Source: an uncultured Paraburkholderia sp. (GTDB lineage Bacteria; Pseudomonadota; Gammaproteobacteria; Burkholderiales; Burkholderiaceae). Taken from it: a stretch of DNA of 64,000 nucleotides. The position numbers and the translations under genes were made by a program. The stretch spans positions 186,001 through 250,000 of the forward strand of contig CALNWN010000003.1 of the NCBI GenBank assembly GCA_940746715.1, given 5' to 3'. The notes below the pieces were generated by a model, which saw nothing but the letters and a program-made list of their open reading frames with translations, did no database searches and was not told where the DNA came from. Shown here in pieces: positions 45,954 through 56,444 of this stretch. How positions within the stretch are numbered: position 1 is the first letter of the stretch; each line of letters opens with the position of its first letter.

Positions 45954-46254
45954 TCAATACAACACGATCTGCGTGCAGCGAAAGAGCGCGATGGTCTTGC
46001 CGTTCGGATCGGTGACAGTCGCGTCCCAGACCTGCGTGCTGCGGCCGAGGTGCACGGCTTTCGCCACCGCGCGGATTGTGCCTTCGGTTGCCGTGCCGAG
46101 GAAATTGCTTTTCAGCTCGACTGTCGTGAAATTGCGCGCCGTGTCCGGGAGATGCGCGAGGCACGCGTAGCCGCAGGCGGTGTCCGCGAGACCGATCACC
46201 GTGGCCGCATGCAGAAAGCCGTTCGACGGTGTATTCCGGGCGGAGCTTGCTCAT
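45954..46254 (-). pseudogene. PaaI-type thioesterase, internal deletion with frameshift
   Basis: Hot-dog-fold thioesterase. ATG 46254 starts MSKLRPEYTVE, then the sequence jumps to the middle of the domain (NGFLHAATVIGLADTACGYACLAHLP) in another frame, ending LFRCTQIVLY. Family members have about 40 more residues between these points, including the first half of the fold. The join reads GTCGAACGGCTTT, where CGAACG could belong to either side, suggesting a deletion at short homology near 46226. Convergent with doxX. Confidence 0.7.
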
Positions 46255-46499
46255 GGATTGCGCTTCCTCGAAAGATAAATTCGCTGACGGACGACGACCG
46301 ATTAGCCGTTCGGGGGCTTCGGCCTCGCTGGATTTGTCGATATTATCAACGGCTGGATCGGCGCGCGGACTCCGGGCGCAGCGAGTCGGCGCGCCGGCAT
46401 GACAGCGGCGCCCGCCTCGGAACGGCAAGGGCCAGACAAAAAAGCAGGCAGAAAGCGGCAAACCGGCTGGCATCGCCAGCCTTCTTTCCGGGAGTATTC

Positions 46500-47138
46500 A
46501 TGACGGTAATCGTGGTGGCAAATCCGAAGGGCGGCGTGGGCAAAAGCACGCTGTCGACGAATCTGGCCGGCTATTTCGCCGCAAACGGCGAGTGGGTGGC
46601 GCTCGCGGATCTGGACAAGCAGCAGTCGGCGCACGCGTGGCTGTCGTTGCGGCCCGACACCTTGCCGGCCATCGAGACCTGGGAAGTGAACCCCGAGACG
46701 CCCGCCAAACCGCCGAAGGGCCTGGAGCACGCGATCATCGACACGCTTGCGGGGCTGCACGGCAATCGCATGAACATCGCGCTAGAGCTGGCGGACAAGG
46801 TGATCGTGTCGCTGCAGCCGTCCATGTTCGACATCCTCGCCACCCAGGACTTCCTGGAGCGGCTGGCCAGGGAAAAGGCGGTCAGGAAAGGCGCAATCGA
46901 GATCGGCGTGGTCGGCATGCGGGTGGACGCCCGCACGCGCTCGGCCGAGCAACTGCACCGTTTCGTCGAAGGATTGAAGCTGCCGGTGCTCGGCTATTTG
47001 CGCGACACCCAGAACTACGTGCAGCTCGCGGCGCACGGCCTGACGCTGTGGGACGTCGCGAAAAGCCGGGTGGAGAAGGACCTGGAGCAGTGGCAGCCGA
47101 TCATCGAGTGGACGAACGGCGCCGCGAGAAAAGGCTGA
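46500..47138 (+). CDS. ParA/MinD-type ATPase
   Basis: 212 residues from ATG 46500. Deviant Walker A KGGVGKST at 10-17 after VIVVAN, Walker A' LADLDKQQS and the MRVDARTRSAEQLHRF segment typical of short chromosomal ParA proteins. No ParB partner, HTH or parS site is nearby, so it is an orphan of the kind that positions cargo or acts in unknown processes, not evidence of a plasmid. A ribosome site (GGGAG) precedes the ATG. Convergent with panD. Confidence 0.85.
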   Translation: MTVIVVANPKGGVGKSTLSTNLAGYFAANGEWVALADLDKQQSAHAWLSLRPDTLPAIETWEVNPETPAKPPKGLEHAIIDTLAGLHGNRMNIALELADKVIVSLQPSMFDILATQDFLERLAREKAVRKGAIEIGVVGMRVDARTRSAEQLHRFVEGLKLPVLGYLRDTQNYVQLAAHGLTLWDVAKSRVEKDLEQWQPIIEWTNGAARKG

Positions 47139-47229
47139 GCGGGGGCTAAGCCGCGCTTGCCCGACAGGCAGACGAAGAGTCGGACGGTGGTTCGAAGCGG
47201 GACCCGGAGCCAACCCCGGGCGCGCCGGC

Positions 47230-47616
47230 TCAGGTCCAGTTCTGCGCGGGCACGTGATCCCGGCTGCCCTTCATCTTGTTGTTTTCGTCGACGAACACCA
47301 GATCCGGCTTCCAGCCAGCCTTCAGTTCCGCCTCGTCGACCATGGCGAAAGCCGCGATGATCACCAGATCGCCCAGCTGCGCGCGCCGCGCCGCCGAACC
47401 GTTCAGCGAAATCATGCCGCTGCCGCGCTCGCCCTTGATCGCATAGGTCGAGAAACGCTCGCCGTTGTTGATATTCCAGATGTCGATGCGCTCGTTTTCG
47501 ACAATGTTCGCCGCTTCCAGCAGGTCTTCGTCGATCGCGCATGAGCCTTCGTAGTGCAGCTCGCAATGCGTGACCGCGACGCGGTGAATCTTCGACTTCA
47601 GCATGTTGCGTTGCAT
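47230..47616 (-). CDS. panD: aspartate 1-decarboxylase (pro-enzyme)
   Basis: 128 residues, intact. Self-cleaves at Gly24-Ser25 (HYEGSCAID) to form the pyruvoyl cofactor; Lys9 and the Tyr in [14 protein letters not shown] are conserved. Makes beta-alanine for pantothenate. 51 bp downstream of panC on the same strand. Confidence 0.94.
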   Translation of the reverse strand: MQRNMLKSKIHRVAVTHCELHYEGSCAIDEDLLEAANIVENERIDIWNINNGERFSTYAIKGERGSGMISLNGSAARRAQLGDLVIIAAFAMVDEAELKAGWKPDLVFVDENNKMKGSRDHVPAQNWT

Positions 47617-47667
47617 GGCTAGTCAATCCTTTGATTCTTAGGCGATGTCCAATCGCCTAAGACAATT

Positions 47668-48747
<1,080 letters not shown>

Positions 48748-49614
48748 TCAGGCCGGCAAGTAGGCGAGGCGCACATAAATCGGTGCGAACGGCTCGGCCT
48801 GGGTAATTTCAACGAGCGATTCCCTGCACAGTTCGAGTACCGCGATGAAGTTCACGACGACGACGGGCACGCCCTTGCTCGTGTCGAACAGGTCGGAGAA
48901 CTCCATGAAACGCGCATTCTGCAACTGCCGCAGGATCGTGCTCATGTGCTCGCGCACGGACAGTTCCTCGCGCGAAATCTTGTGATGCTGAACAAGTTTC
49001 GCGCGCTTGATGACGTCGGCCCACGCGGCGCGCAGGTCTTCGCTGTTCACGTCCGGGAAACGCGGCGTGATGCTTTGCTCGATGTAGACCTCGGCGCGCA
49101 GGAAGTCGCGCCCGAGTTGCGGCAGCTGGTCGATGCGCTGCGCAGCCAGCTTCATCTGCTCATATTCCAGTAGGCGGCGCACGAGTTCGGCGCGCGGGTC
49201 TTCGGCTTCCTCGCCGCTGTCCGCTTTCTTGACGGGCAGCAGCATGCGCGACTTGATCTCGATCAGCATGGCCGCCATCAGCAGATATTCGGATGCGAGT
49301 TCGAGATTGGTCTGGCGCAACTGGTCGACGTAGCCGAGGTACTGCACCGTGACATCCGCCATCGGGATGTCAAGCACGTTGAAGTTCTGCTTGCGGATCA
49401 GGTACAGCAACAGATCCAGCGGTCCCTCGAACGTTTCGAGGAACACCTCGAGCGCGTCCGGCGGGATATAGAGGTCGGTGGGCAGCTTGAAGAGCGGCTC
49501 GCCGTACAGGCGCGCGAACGCAATGCCGTCGACGGTGTCCGGCGTCGAATCGGTGGCGGGCGCGGCGTCGGACGAATCCGGCGGCGCGCCGTGTGCCTCG
49601 TCGGCGTGACTCAT
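48748..49614 (-). CDS. scpA: segregation and condensation protein A
   Basis: 288 residues from ATG 49614. The kleisin subunit of the SMC-ScpAB condensin: LETFEGPLDLLLYLIRKQN and VTVQYLGYVDQLRQTNLELASEYLLMAAMLIEIKSR regions near the N-terminal third, then a winged-helix C terminus (FSDLFDTSKGVPVVVVNFIAVLEL). An acidic Asp/Ala/Pro-rich tail of about 30 residues precedes the domain. scpB is not in the window. Confidence 0.92.
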   Translation of the reverse strand: MSHADEAHGAPPDSSDAAPATDSTPDTVDGIAFARLYGEPLFKLPTDLYIPPDALEVFLETFEGPLDLLLYLIRKQNFNVLDIPMADVTVQYLGYVDQLRQTNLELASEYLLMAAMLIEIKSRMLLPVKKADSGEEAEDPRAELVRRLLEYEQMKLAAQRIDQLPQLGRDFLRAEVYIEQSITPRFPDVNSEDLRAAWADVIKRAKLVQHHKISREELSVREHMSTILRQLQNARFMEFSDLFDTSKGVPVVVVNFIAVLELCRESLVEITQAEPFAPIYVRLAYLPA

Positions 49615-49631
49615 CGGTTGCGGCGCGGCGC

Positions 49632-49817
49632 TCAGAAGTTCTGGTAGTACTGGTAAGGCGTCTGCTCGACGCGCGAAGCTTTCTGCTCGGCGCGCTCTTC
49701 CAGGTCGATCGGCTGCTTGTCCCACAAGAGCGCCCGGCCGCGGCGTTGCTCGGCTTCAAGGTTGGGCTTCTGCTGCTTGAGCTGGTTCAGGAACTGGGTG
49801 ATGTCCGATTGATACAT
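49632..49817 (-). CDS. DUF3460 small protein
   Basis: 61 residues: MYQSDITQFLNQLKQQKPNLE, RRGRALLWDKQPIDLEE and a Tyr-rich end YQYYQNF. A short conserved protein of Burkholderiales, function unknown, usually just upstream of scpA as here (17 bp). Confidence 0.85.
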   Translation of the reverse strand: MYQSDITQFLNQLKQQKPNLEAEQRRGRALLWDKQPIDLEERAEQKASRVEQTPYQYYQNF

Positions 49818-50151
49818 GGCTCGACGTCCGTGGTGGGTGAAATGGCGGCTTGCCCGGCCTTGGTGCGCGGGTGCCGCGACTTGATTTCGCGATTTTAGCG
49901 CATGCGCCGCGCGCGGTCGAAAAACCCCGTCGGCGGCGAACCCTTCGGCCCGTATGTTTCGCGCGGCGGCCGTGGCCGGAACCCGCGCGCAATATGGTGC
50001 GTCAAAGGCGGGCGCGTTGGGCCGCGGGCCGGCGGGGCGTTCGCGGGTGCGTTAAGAGATAGCGCGGTCCCGCCGATGTGGTCAAATAGCGAGCTTCGGC
50101 GGCGCTGCGCGCCCGAACGACAAATTCATCAACCATGGCCGGAGGTCCTGC
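49818..50151. other. 334-bp gap between DUF3460 and tamA
   Basis: Very GC-rich. It must contain the promoters of the divergent DUF3460-scpA and tamA-tamB units. I see no RNA gene, terminator or convincing operator in it. Confidence 0.4.
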
Positions 50152-52008
50152 TTGGCGGGGTGTGCGATCGAAAAGCCGCATGAGCGGCGCGGCGAAGCCG
50201 GCGGGCGGGGCAGAGCGCCGCGGCCGGCGGATGTCGGCGCTGCGGCGCTGCGGCGCTGGCTGCGCGCCTCGCTTGCGCTCGGCATCCTGCTGTCCTTGTT
50301 CGCCGGCGGCCCCGCTCACGCGGCGCGCGCGGCGGCCAGCTACAAGGTCGACGTCGAAGTCACGCCGCGTTCGCTGCGCAAGCTCCTCGACGAGCATCTG
50401 GACATTGCGCGCTTCGCGAAGCGCCCCGACATCAGCGACGACCAGTTCGAATTTCTGATAACGGCCACGCCGCAGCAGGTACGCGATCTGGCGGCGACGC
50501 AGGGCTACTTCACGCCCGTCGTCCGTACCGACGTGCGCACGGTGGACAACACGAAGCACGTCACAGTGAGCGTGGACCCGGGGCCGCAAACCATCATCAG
50601 CTCGATTTCGCTGTCGTTTCGCGGCCCCGTGTTGACCGAGGATCCGGCGCAGGAAAACGCCGCGCGCTTCGCGTTTTCGCTGCATGAAGGCGATGCCTTC
50701 TCGCAGGGCGACTGGGACGACGCCAAGAACGCGTCGCTGAAGGCTTTGCAGGCCCGCCGCTATCTCGGCGCGAAGATCTATCACTCCGAGGCGCGCGTCG
50801 ATCCGCGCACGCACGAGGCGAAGCTGTCGGTCGTCTATGAAAGCGGCCCGACCTTCACGATGGGCAAGCTCGATGTGTCGGGCACGCGGCGCTATCCGGA
50901 GCAGATCGTCGAAAACGTCAATCCTATTTCAGTGGGCGACATTTACGACGTGCAGCGCATTACCGAATTGCAGCGGCAGTTGCAGAACACGCCGTACTAC
51001 GCGAGCGTCGCGATCGACGTGGACAGCGACCCGGCCAAGCCCGTCGACACGCCGGTCCACGTGAAGGTGTCGGAATATCCGTACAACAGCATTCGCGGCG
51101 GCGTCGGCTATTCGACCGATAACGGCGCGCTGGTGCAGGGCGCGTACTCGTATCTGAACACGTTCGGCAAGGCCTGGCCGTTCACCGTCGACGGCCGTCT
51201 GGATCAGGTCCAGCAATACGGCCAGATCCAGCTCGCGATGCCGCCCGGCCCGCGCGCGTGGACCAACAGCGTGCTTGCCTCCTACACGACCACAGACGTT
51301 TCCGACACGCGCATCTACAGTATCCGCGGTGGCGTGCAGCGCGCTCGTACGTCGCAATTCATCGACTACACGTACGCGATCCTGTTCTACCAGGACCGGC
51401 TGGATCAGAACGTCGGTGCGCCGACTACGAGCCGCGCGCTGGTGCCGTCGTGGTCGTGGACCCGGCGCAATACCGACGACCCGCTGTTCCCGCGCAAAGG
51501 CAACCTGATTCATGTGGAGGCCGGCTTCGCGGTGAAGGGCGCGCTGACCGATCAGACGTTTATCCGCGGCTACGCGCGCGGCCAGCAGTATCTGCCCATC
51601 GGCAAGGAAGATCTCGTGGTGTTGCGCGCCGAGCTGGGCGGCGTGTTCACGAGCGGCAGTTCGAGCGGCATTCCGGCGTCGCTGCTGTTTCGCGCCGGCG
51701 GCTCGAATTCGGTGCGCGGCTATGGGTATCAGAGCATTGGTAACAACGTCCAGGGCTCCGTGCTGCCGACCAAGTATCTCGTGACGGCGTCGGCGGAATA
51801 CCAGCATTGGTTCAGCCACGACTGGGGCGCGGCCGCGTTCTTCGACGTCGGCACGGCCACCGACACCTGGGGCGAGAAGGTGTTTTGTCCGGGCGTGGGC
51901 GTCGGCGCGCGCTGGCGCAGCCCGGTCGGTCCCGTCAACGTGGATCTGGCCTACGGCATCCGCAACAGAAGCGTGCGGCCCTATCTGACACTGGGGATCG
52001 CCTTCTGA
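50152..52008 (+). CDS. tamA: autotransporter/translocation assembly outer-membrane protein TamA
   Basis: An Omp85-family protein of about 600 residues: signal region ASLALGILLSLFAGGPAHA, three POTRA-like domains (SYKVDVEVTPRSLRKLL, GKLDVSGTRRYPEQIVEN) and the barrel with FRAGGSNSVRGYGYQS and terminal FDVG/YLTLGIAF. With TamB it moves lipids or proteins to the outer membrane. The start is unclear: ATG 50231 (MSALRR) is out of frame with the body because of an 8-bp repeat (GCGCTGCG, 2.75 copies, 50237-50258); one copy fewer would read MSALRRWLRASLALG. The in-frame alternative is a poor non-ATG start at 50152. The body is intact. Confidence 0.8.
   Translation: MAGCAIEKPHERRGEAGGRGRAPRPADVGAAALRRWLRASLALGILLSLFAGGPAHAARAAASYKVDVEVTPRSLRKLLDEHLDIARFAKRPDISDDQFEFLITATPQQVRDLAATQGYFTPVVRTDVRTVDNTKHVTVSVDPGPQTIISSISLSFRGPVLTEDPAQENAARFAFSLHEGDAFSQGDWDDAKNASLKALQARRYLGAKIYHSEARVDPRTHEAKLSVVYESGPTFTMGKLDVSGTRRYPEQIVENVNPISVGDIYDVQRITELQRQLQNTPYYASVAIDVDSDPAKPVDTPVHVKVSEYPYNSIRGGVGYSTDNGALVQGAYSYLNTFGKAWPFTVDGRLDQVQQYGQIQLAMPPGPRAWTNSVLASYTTTDVSDTRIYSIRGGVQRARTSQFIDYTYAILFYQDRLDQNVGAPTTSRALVPSWSWTRRNTDDPLFPRKGNLIHVEAGFAVKGALTDQTFIRGYARGQQYLPIGKEDLVVLRAELGGVFTSGSSSGIPASLLFRAGGSNSVRGYGYQSIGNNVQGSVLPTKYLVTASAEYQHWFSHDWGAAAFFDVGTATDTWGEKVFCPGVGVGARWRSPVGPVNVDLAYGIRNRSVRPYLTLGIAF
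50237..50258. repeat. 8-bp tandem repeat at the tamA start
   Basis: GCGCTGCG in 2.75 copies just after the ATG at 50231. Removing one unit puts that ATG in frame with the TamA signal peptide, so a slippage event probably shifted the frame. Confidence 0.65.
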
Positions 52009-52036
52009 TGGACATTTCTCTTAACCCGAACCGCGC

Positions 52037-55000
52037 ATGACCACGGACGTTTCCGCTCAACCTCCCGCGCCGCCGCTTGGCAACGAGCCGCCCGGCGCGC
52101 CGGAAGCGGGGCCGCCGGGACCGCCGCCGCCAAAGCGCCGCGGCGCCGCGCGTCTGCTGCTGAAAACGCTCGGCTGGACGGTCGCCGTGCTGGTGCTGCT
52201 GGTCGCGCTGGCGCTCGGCCTGCTGTACGGCGCGCTCACCACCGAGCGCGGCACTGCGTACGCATGGCAGGCGGCGGTCAAGCTGCTGGGCGGCAAGCTG
52301 ACTGGCACGCTCGAAGGCGGCGCGCTCGCCAACGGCGTGCGGCTGCGGGCTGTGCGCTGGCGCGCGCTCGACGGCAGCGGCACGGACATCCAGATCGACC
52401 GGGTGTCGGGCCGCTGGGAGCTCACGCGCGAACCGTGGCGCTTCACGATCGACTATCTCCATGTCGGCACGGTGGATGCGCGCATCGGCGCGTCGTCGCC
52501 GGGCAGCAACGAGCCGCTCAAACTGCCGCAAGACCTGCGTCTGCCGATGCAGCTCGAGATCCGCGACGTCCAGGTGGACAGGCTATTGCTGCGCCAGGGC
52601 ACGTCGACCAGCGAGTTTGCGCACTTTGCTTTTCACGGACGCAGCGACGGGCGTCATCACGAGGCTGCCATCGAGCGGCTCGACACGCCGTTCGGCGCGG
52701 TGACGGCGTCGGCGAAGCTCGACGGCGTGAAACCCTTTCCGCTGACCGGCGACGTCGGTTATTCGGGCAAGGTCCGCGACGAGGCGGTGCAGGTGGGCGG
52801 CCATCTGGGCGGGTCGCTCCAGAATCTCCTCGCCGAACTCGATGCAAGCGGCATGAAGCTCGCCGGCCACGCCGAGGTCGAGGCCACGCCGTTCGCCGAG
52901 GTGCCGCTCAAGCGCGCCACGCTGACCTTCGATCACGTCAACCCGCAGGCGTTTGCGCCGGGCGCGCCGCTTGCCGATCTGTCGGTGAGGGCGGAGTTGC
53001 AGCCGGTGGGGCAGGCGGTCGGCAGCGGCGGTCTCGACGGCGCGAAAAGTGGCCCCGGTGCGGCCGGCGCCAGCGCCAGTTTGCCTTCCAGTTCCGGTGC
53101 GGCCGTGACTGCCAGCGCCGCCGAGCGCCGCGCGCAGGCGCGGGCGGCAAGTTCCGCCCGCCCGCCCGCCGCTGGAAAAACCGCCGCCGCCCCGTTTACC
53201 GTAGCAGGCCACGTCTCGATCATCAACGCGCGCCCCGGCGCGATCGATCAAAACCTGCTGCCGCTCATCGACGCCAACGCGGACGTGCGCCTCGACGCCG
53301 AGGCGCAACGCATCTCGAATCTGGCCGTCCGGCTGGTGAAGAGCGCGACACTCACGGGCGGCGGCACGCTGACGGGCAAGCGCGGCCAGTTCGATCTGCA
53401 GGTCGCGGGGCTGGACCTGAACAAGCTCGAGGCGGCGGTGCGCCCGACGCAGCTTGCCGGGCCGATCGCCATCCGGCTGAACGACGATATTCAAAGCGTC
53501 ACACTCGATCTTGCCGACCCGAAGGCGGCGCTGCGCGCGCAAGGCAAGCTCACCGTGGACCCCGCGCGGCTCAGTTTCAACGACGTGCGCATTACATCGG
53601 GCAAGGGCCGCATCGAGCTCTCCGGCGCGCTCAAGCACGACGCGAACTCGAGCTACAACCTGAAGGCGCAGCTGACGGACTTCGACCCGTTGACGCTGAC
53701 GTCGCAAATGCCGTCGCGCAAGCCGGTCGACGGGCCTTCCGTGCCGCAGAGCGCGGCCCCGGCCGACAAAGCGGCGGCGGCCGTCGCGAACACCGGCAAG
53801 GCCGTAGTGAAGACGGAGGTCATGCAGCGCAAAAAAACAGCGCCGAAACGCACGGCGCCGCCCGCGCGCAAGATCGAGGCGAAGGTCAACGGCACCTTGT
53901 CAGCCACCGGCATGCTGACTCCGGCTTTCACGACCAAGGCCGAATTCCGGCTCGGCCCGAGCGTCTATGACGGCCTGCCGCTGACGGGCGGCGGCACCGT
54001 GCAACTAGCTGGCTCGCGCATCCTGCCGAGCCGAGCGAACCTGTCGGTGGCGGGCAACCAGGTGGATCTTGAGGGCAGCTTCGGCGCGCGCGGGGACCGC
54101 TTGCGCTTTCATATCGACGCCCCGGCGCTCGAGCGCCTCGGCTTCGGCCTCGCCGGGCTCATTGCCGCCGACGGCGATCTGACCGGCTCGTTCGATCATC
54201 CGAATGTCGTGCTGAACTACAAGGCCGACAGCGTCGTGCTGAGCAGCAACCGCATCGGCGGCCATGTGGAAGGGCACGCCGAATTGCGCGACGGCGCGAA
54301 CGGTGCGCTCGTATTCGCGACCGACGCGCGCAACGTGAGCGCGGGCGGCGTGGATCTGGCCACGCTCACCGCGCGGCTTTCCGGCACGCGCGCCAATCAT
54401 TCGCTCGAAGCCGCCGCGACCGGCAAGCTGCAGGACCGGCCGCTCGATCTGACGCTCGCGGCGAACGGCAAGCTCACCGAGGCGCGCGACGGCACGCACT
54501 GGGACGGTACCGTGACGCGTCTGCAAAACCGCGGCACGCCGGCGCTGAATCTGGAGTCTCCGCTCGCCGTGAGCGCCGGGCCGCGCCGCCTGACGCTCGG
54601 CGCGACGCGGCTCACGCTCGAAGGCGCGGTGCTGAGCCTGAAATCGTTCGCGTTCGACCACGGCCGCGTTCAATCGGCGGGCAGTCTGACCGGCATTTCG
54701 CTCGCGCGTCTGCAGGATTTGCGGCGCGAAATCACCGGCGCGCCGCCGGCCGTCAAGACCGATCTGATTTTCGACGGCGACTGGGACTTCGCACTCGGCA
54801 GCACGGCGAGCGGGCATATCCAGATAAAGCGCCGCAGCGGCGACGTCACGGTCGAGATCGGTCGCGGGCTGGCGTCGCTCGGCATTACCGATATCGGCGC
54901 GCGCGCCGACTTCAGCGGTGGCAACCGGCTCAACGCGACGCTGCATGCGCAGGCGAGCCGCATCGGCGTGATCGATGCCGACGCGCACACCACGCTCGTC

Positions 55001-56347
55001 GCGCGCGAGGGCTTTCTGACCGTCGACGAGGAAAGCGCGCTCACCGGCAATGTGAGCGCCAATGTGCCGTCGCTGAAGACGACCGGCGGGCTGTTCGGCC
55101 CGAGTTATCTGCTCGACGGCCATCTCGCGCTCAGGCTCGCGCTCGGCGGCACCGTCGCGAAGCCCAATCTGACCGGCTCACTGCTCGGCGACGACCTATC
55201 CGCCACGCTTGTCGATCAGGGCGTGCAGCTGAAGGACGGCATTGTGCGCATCGCGCTGTCGCACAATCTCGTGGACTTCCAGCAGGTCGAATTCCACGGC
55301 GCGAGCGGCACCTTGCGAGCCACGGGCCGGGTGCGGCTCGACGGCGCGGAGCCGGATCTGACTGCGAGCATCGTCGCGGACAAGCTCGAGCTTTTTGCCG
55401 CGCCGGACCGCAACCTGTCGCTGACCGGCAGCGCGACCGTGGCGAACGCGGGCGCGCAGGGCGGCATGGCGATCAACGGCAAGTTCGTCGTCGACCATGC
55501 GCTCTTCGACATGCCCGAGCAGTCGGCGCTCAAACTCGGCGACGACGTCGTCGTCGTGCGTCCGGACGGCACGGTGGCCGGCGAGCGGCCGCAGCCGGTG
55601 CCCGGCAGCAACAAGCCGATCGGTCCGTTCGCGCCGCGTGCGAACATCGACATCAGTCTCGGCGACAACTTCCGCTTCCGCGGCCAGGGCGCCGAGCTCG
55701 GTCTGACCGGCACCATCACGGCAATGAGCGCGCCGAATCTGCCGCTGCGCGCGGTCGGCAACGTCCGCGTGACGCCGGGTTCGACCTACACCGCGTTCGG
55801 CCGCAAGCTCAACATCGAGAACGGCTTTTTCACTTTCAACGGACCGGTGGCCAATCCGGGCATCAACATTCTGGCGATGCGCCGCAATCAGCAGGTGGAA
55901 GCCGGCGTGCAGGTCACGGGCACGGTTCAGTTTCCGGTCGCGAAGCTCGTTTCCGAGCCGAACGTGCCGGACAACGAAAAGCTCTCGTGGCTGCTGTTCG
56001 GCCACGGCACGGATCAGGGCAACAACCTCGGCCAGCAGAGCACGATGACCACGGCGCTCGCATTGCTCGGCAGCGCGAGCGGCAAGCGGATTGCGCAGAC
56101 GTTCGGTCTCGACGAGTTTTCGATTGGCTGCAGCGAAGTCGGGCTGACCGATCCGCAGGTGGTGATGGTGTCGAAGGCGATCAACGAATGGCTGGTGATC
56201 GGCTACGAACAGGGCTTGCAGTCGGCAAGCAATGCGATCAAGGCGACCATCAACCTGACGCGCTACTGGTCCGTCGCAGCTTACGGCGGCACGTTCGACG
56301 GCATCACGCTGCTCTACACGCGTCGTTACGACAGGATCAAGTGGTGA
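52037..56347 (+). CDS. tamB: translocation and assembly module protein TamB
   Basis: 1436 residues, one unbroken frame. Pro-rich cytoplasmic N terminus, a single membrane anchor at about 45-66 (LGWTVAVLVLLVALALGLLY), a very long beta-helical AsmA-like body, and the C-terminal DUF490 domain (FGRKLNIENGFFTFNGPV, LSWLLFGHGTD, RYWSVAAYGGTFDGITLLYTRRYD region). Spans the periplasm as a groove for lipid transfer together with TamA. Starts 28 bp after tamA. That a 4.3-kb gene has stayed open in this decaying region argues for selection. Confidence 0.94.
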   Translation: MTTDVSAQPPAPPLGNEPPGAPEAGPPGPPPPKRRGAARLLLKTLGWTVAVLVLLVALALGLLYGALTTERGTAYAWQAAVKLLGGKLTGTLEGGALANGVRLRAVRWRALDGSGTDIQIDRVSGRWELTREPWRFTIDYLHVGTVDARIGASSPGSNEPLKLPQDLRLPMQLEIRDVQVDRLLLRQGTSTSEFAHFAFHGRSDGRHHEAAIERLDTPFGAVTASAKLDGVKPFPLTGDVGYSGKVRDEAVQVGGHLGGSLQNLLAELDASGMKLAGHAEVEATPFAEVPLKRATLTFDHVNPQAFAPGAPLADLSVRAELQPVGQAVGSGGLDGAKSGPGAAGASASLPSSSGAAVTASAAERRAQARAASSARPPAAGKTAAAPFTVAGHVSIINARPGAIDQNLLPLIDANADVRLDAEAQRISNLAVRLVKSATLTGGGTLTGKRGQFDLQVAGLDLNKLEAAVRPTQLAGPIAIRLNDDIQSVTLDLADPKAALRAQGKLTVDPARLSFNDVRITSGKGRIELSGALKHDANSSYNLKAQLTDFDPLTLTSQMPSRKPVDGPSVPQSAAPADKAAAAVANTGKAVVKTEVMQRKKTAPKRTAPPARKIEAKVNGTLSATGMLTPAFTTKAEFRLGPSVYDGLPLTGGGTVQLAGSRILPSRANLSVAGNQVDLEGSFGARGDRLRFHIDAPALERLGFGLAGLIAADGDLTGSFDHPNVVLNYKADSVVLSSNRIGGHVEGHAELRDGANGALVFATDARNVSAGGVDLATLTARLSGTRANHSLEAAATGKLQDRPLDLTLAANGKLTEARDGTHWDGTVTRLQNRGTPALNLESPLAVSAGPRRLTLGATRLTLEGAVLSLKSFAFDHGRVQSAGSLTGISLARLQDLRREITGAPPAVKTDLIFDGDWDFALGSTASGHIQIKRRSGDVTVEIGRGLASLGITDIGARADFSGGNRLNATLHAQASRIGVIDADAHTTLVAREGFLTVDEESALTGNVSANVPSLKTTGGLFGPSYLLDGHLALRLALGGTVAKPNLTGSLLGDDLSATLVDQGVQLKDGIVRIALSHNLVDFQQVEFHGASGTLRATGRVRLDGAEPDLTASIVADKLELFAAPDRNLSLTGSATVANAGAQGGMAINGKFVVDHALFDMPEQSALKLGDDVVVVRPDGTVAGERPQPVPGSNKPIGPFAPRANIDISLGDNFRFRGQGAELGLTGTITAMSAPNLPLRAVGNVRVTPGSTYTAFGRKLNIENGFFTFNGPVANPGINILAMRRNQQVEAGVQVTGTVQFPVAKLVSEPNVPDNEKLSWLLFGHGTDQGNNLGQQSTMTTALALLGSASGKRIAQTFGLDEFSIGCSEVGLTDPQVVMVSKAINEWLVIGYEQGLQSASNAIKATINLTRYWSVAAYGGTFDGITLLYTRRYDRIKW

Positions 56348-56362
56348 CGTTTTGCGTGGGTG

Positions 56363-56400
56363 AAAAAACGACACGCCTTTTCAGGGGCGTGCCGTTTTTT
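56363..56400. terminator. bidirectional terminator between tamB and metG
   Basis: AAAAAACGACACGCC pairs with GGCGTGCCGTTTTTT (one mismatch) around an 8-base loop, between convergent tamB and metG. Confidence 0.8.
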
Positions 56401-56444
56401 GTATTGCAAAGGGAAGCGGGGCGCTCCCGCCCCGTTCGCAGGAG

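Noticed and set aside
46500..47138. ParA-like ATPase as evidence of a plasmid or integrated element
   Set aside because: No ParB, parS-like repeats, replication or mobility genes nearby; panD-panC-scpA synteny is chromosomal.
52264..53970. 568-residue plus-strand frame inside tamB
   Set aside because: Overlaps tamB in another frame, Arg/Gly/Ala-rich, no domain; tamB itself is the continuous 1436-residue gene.
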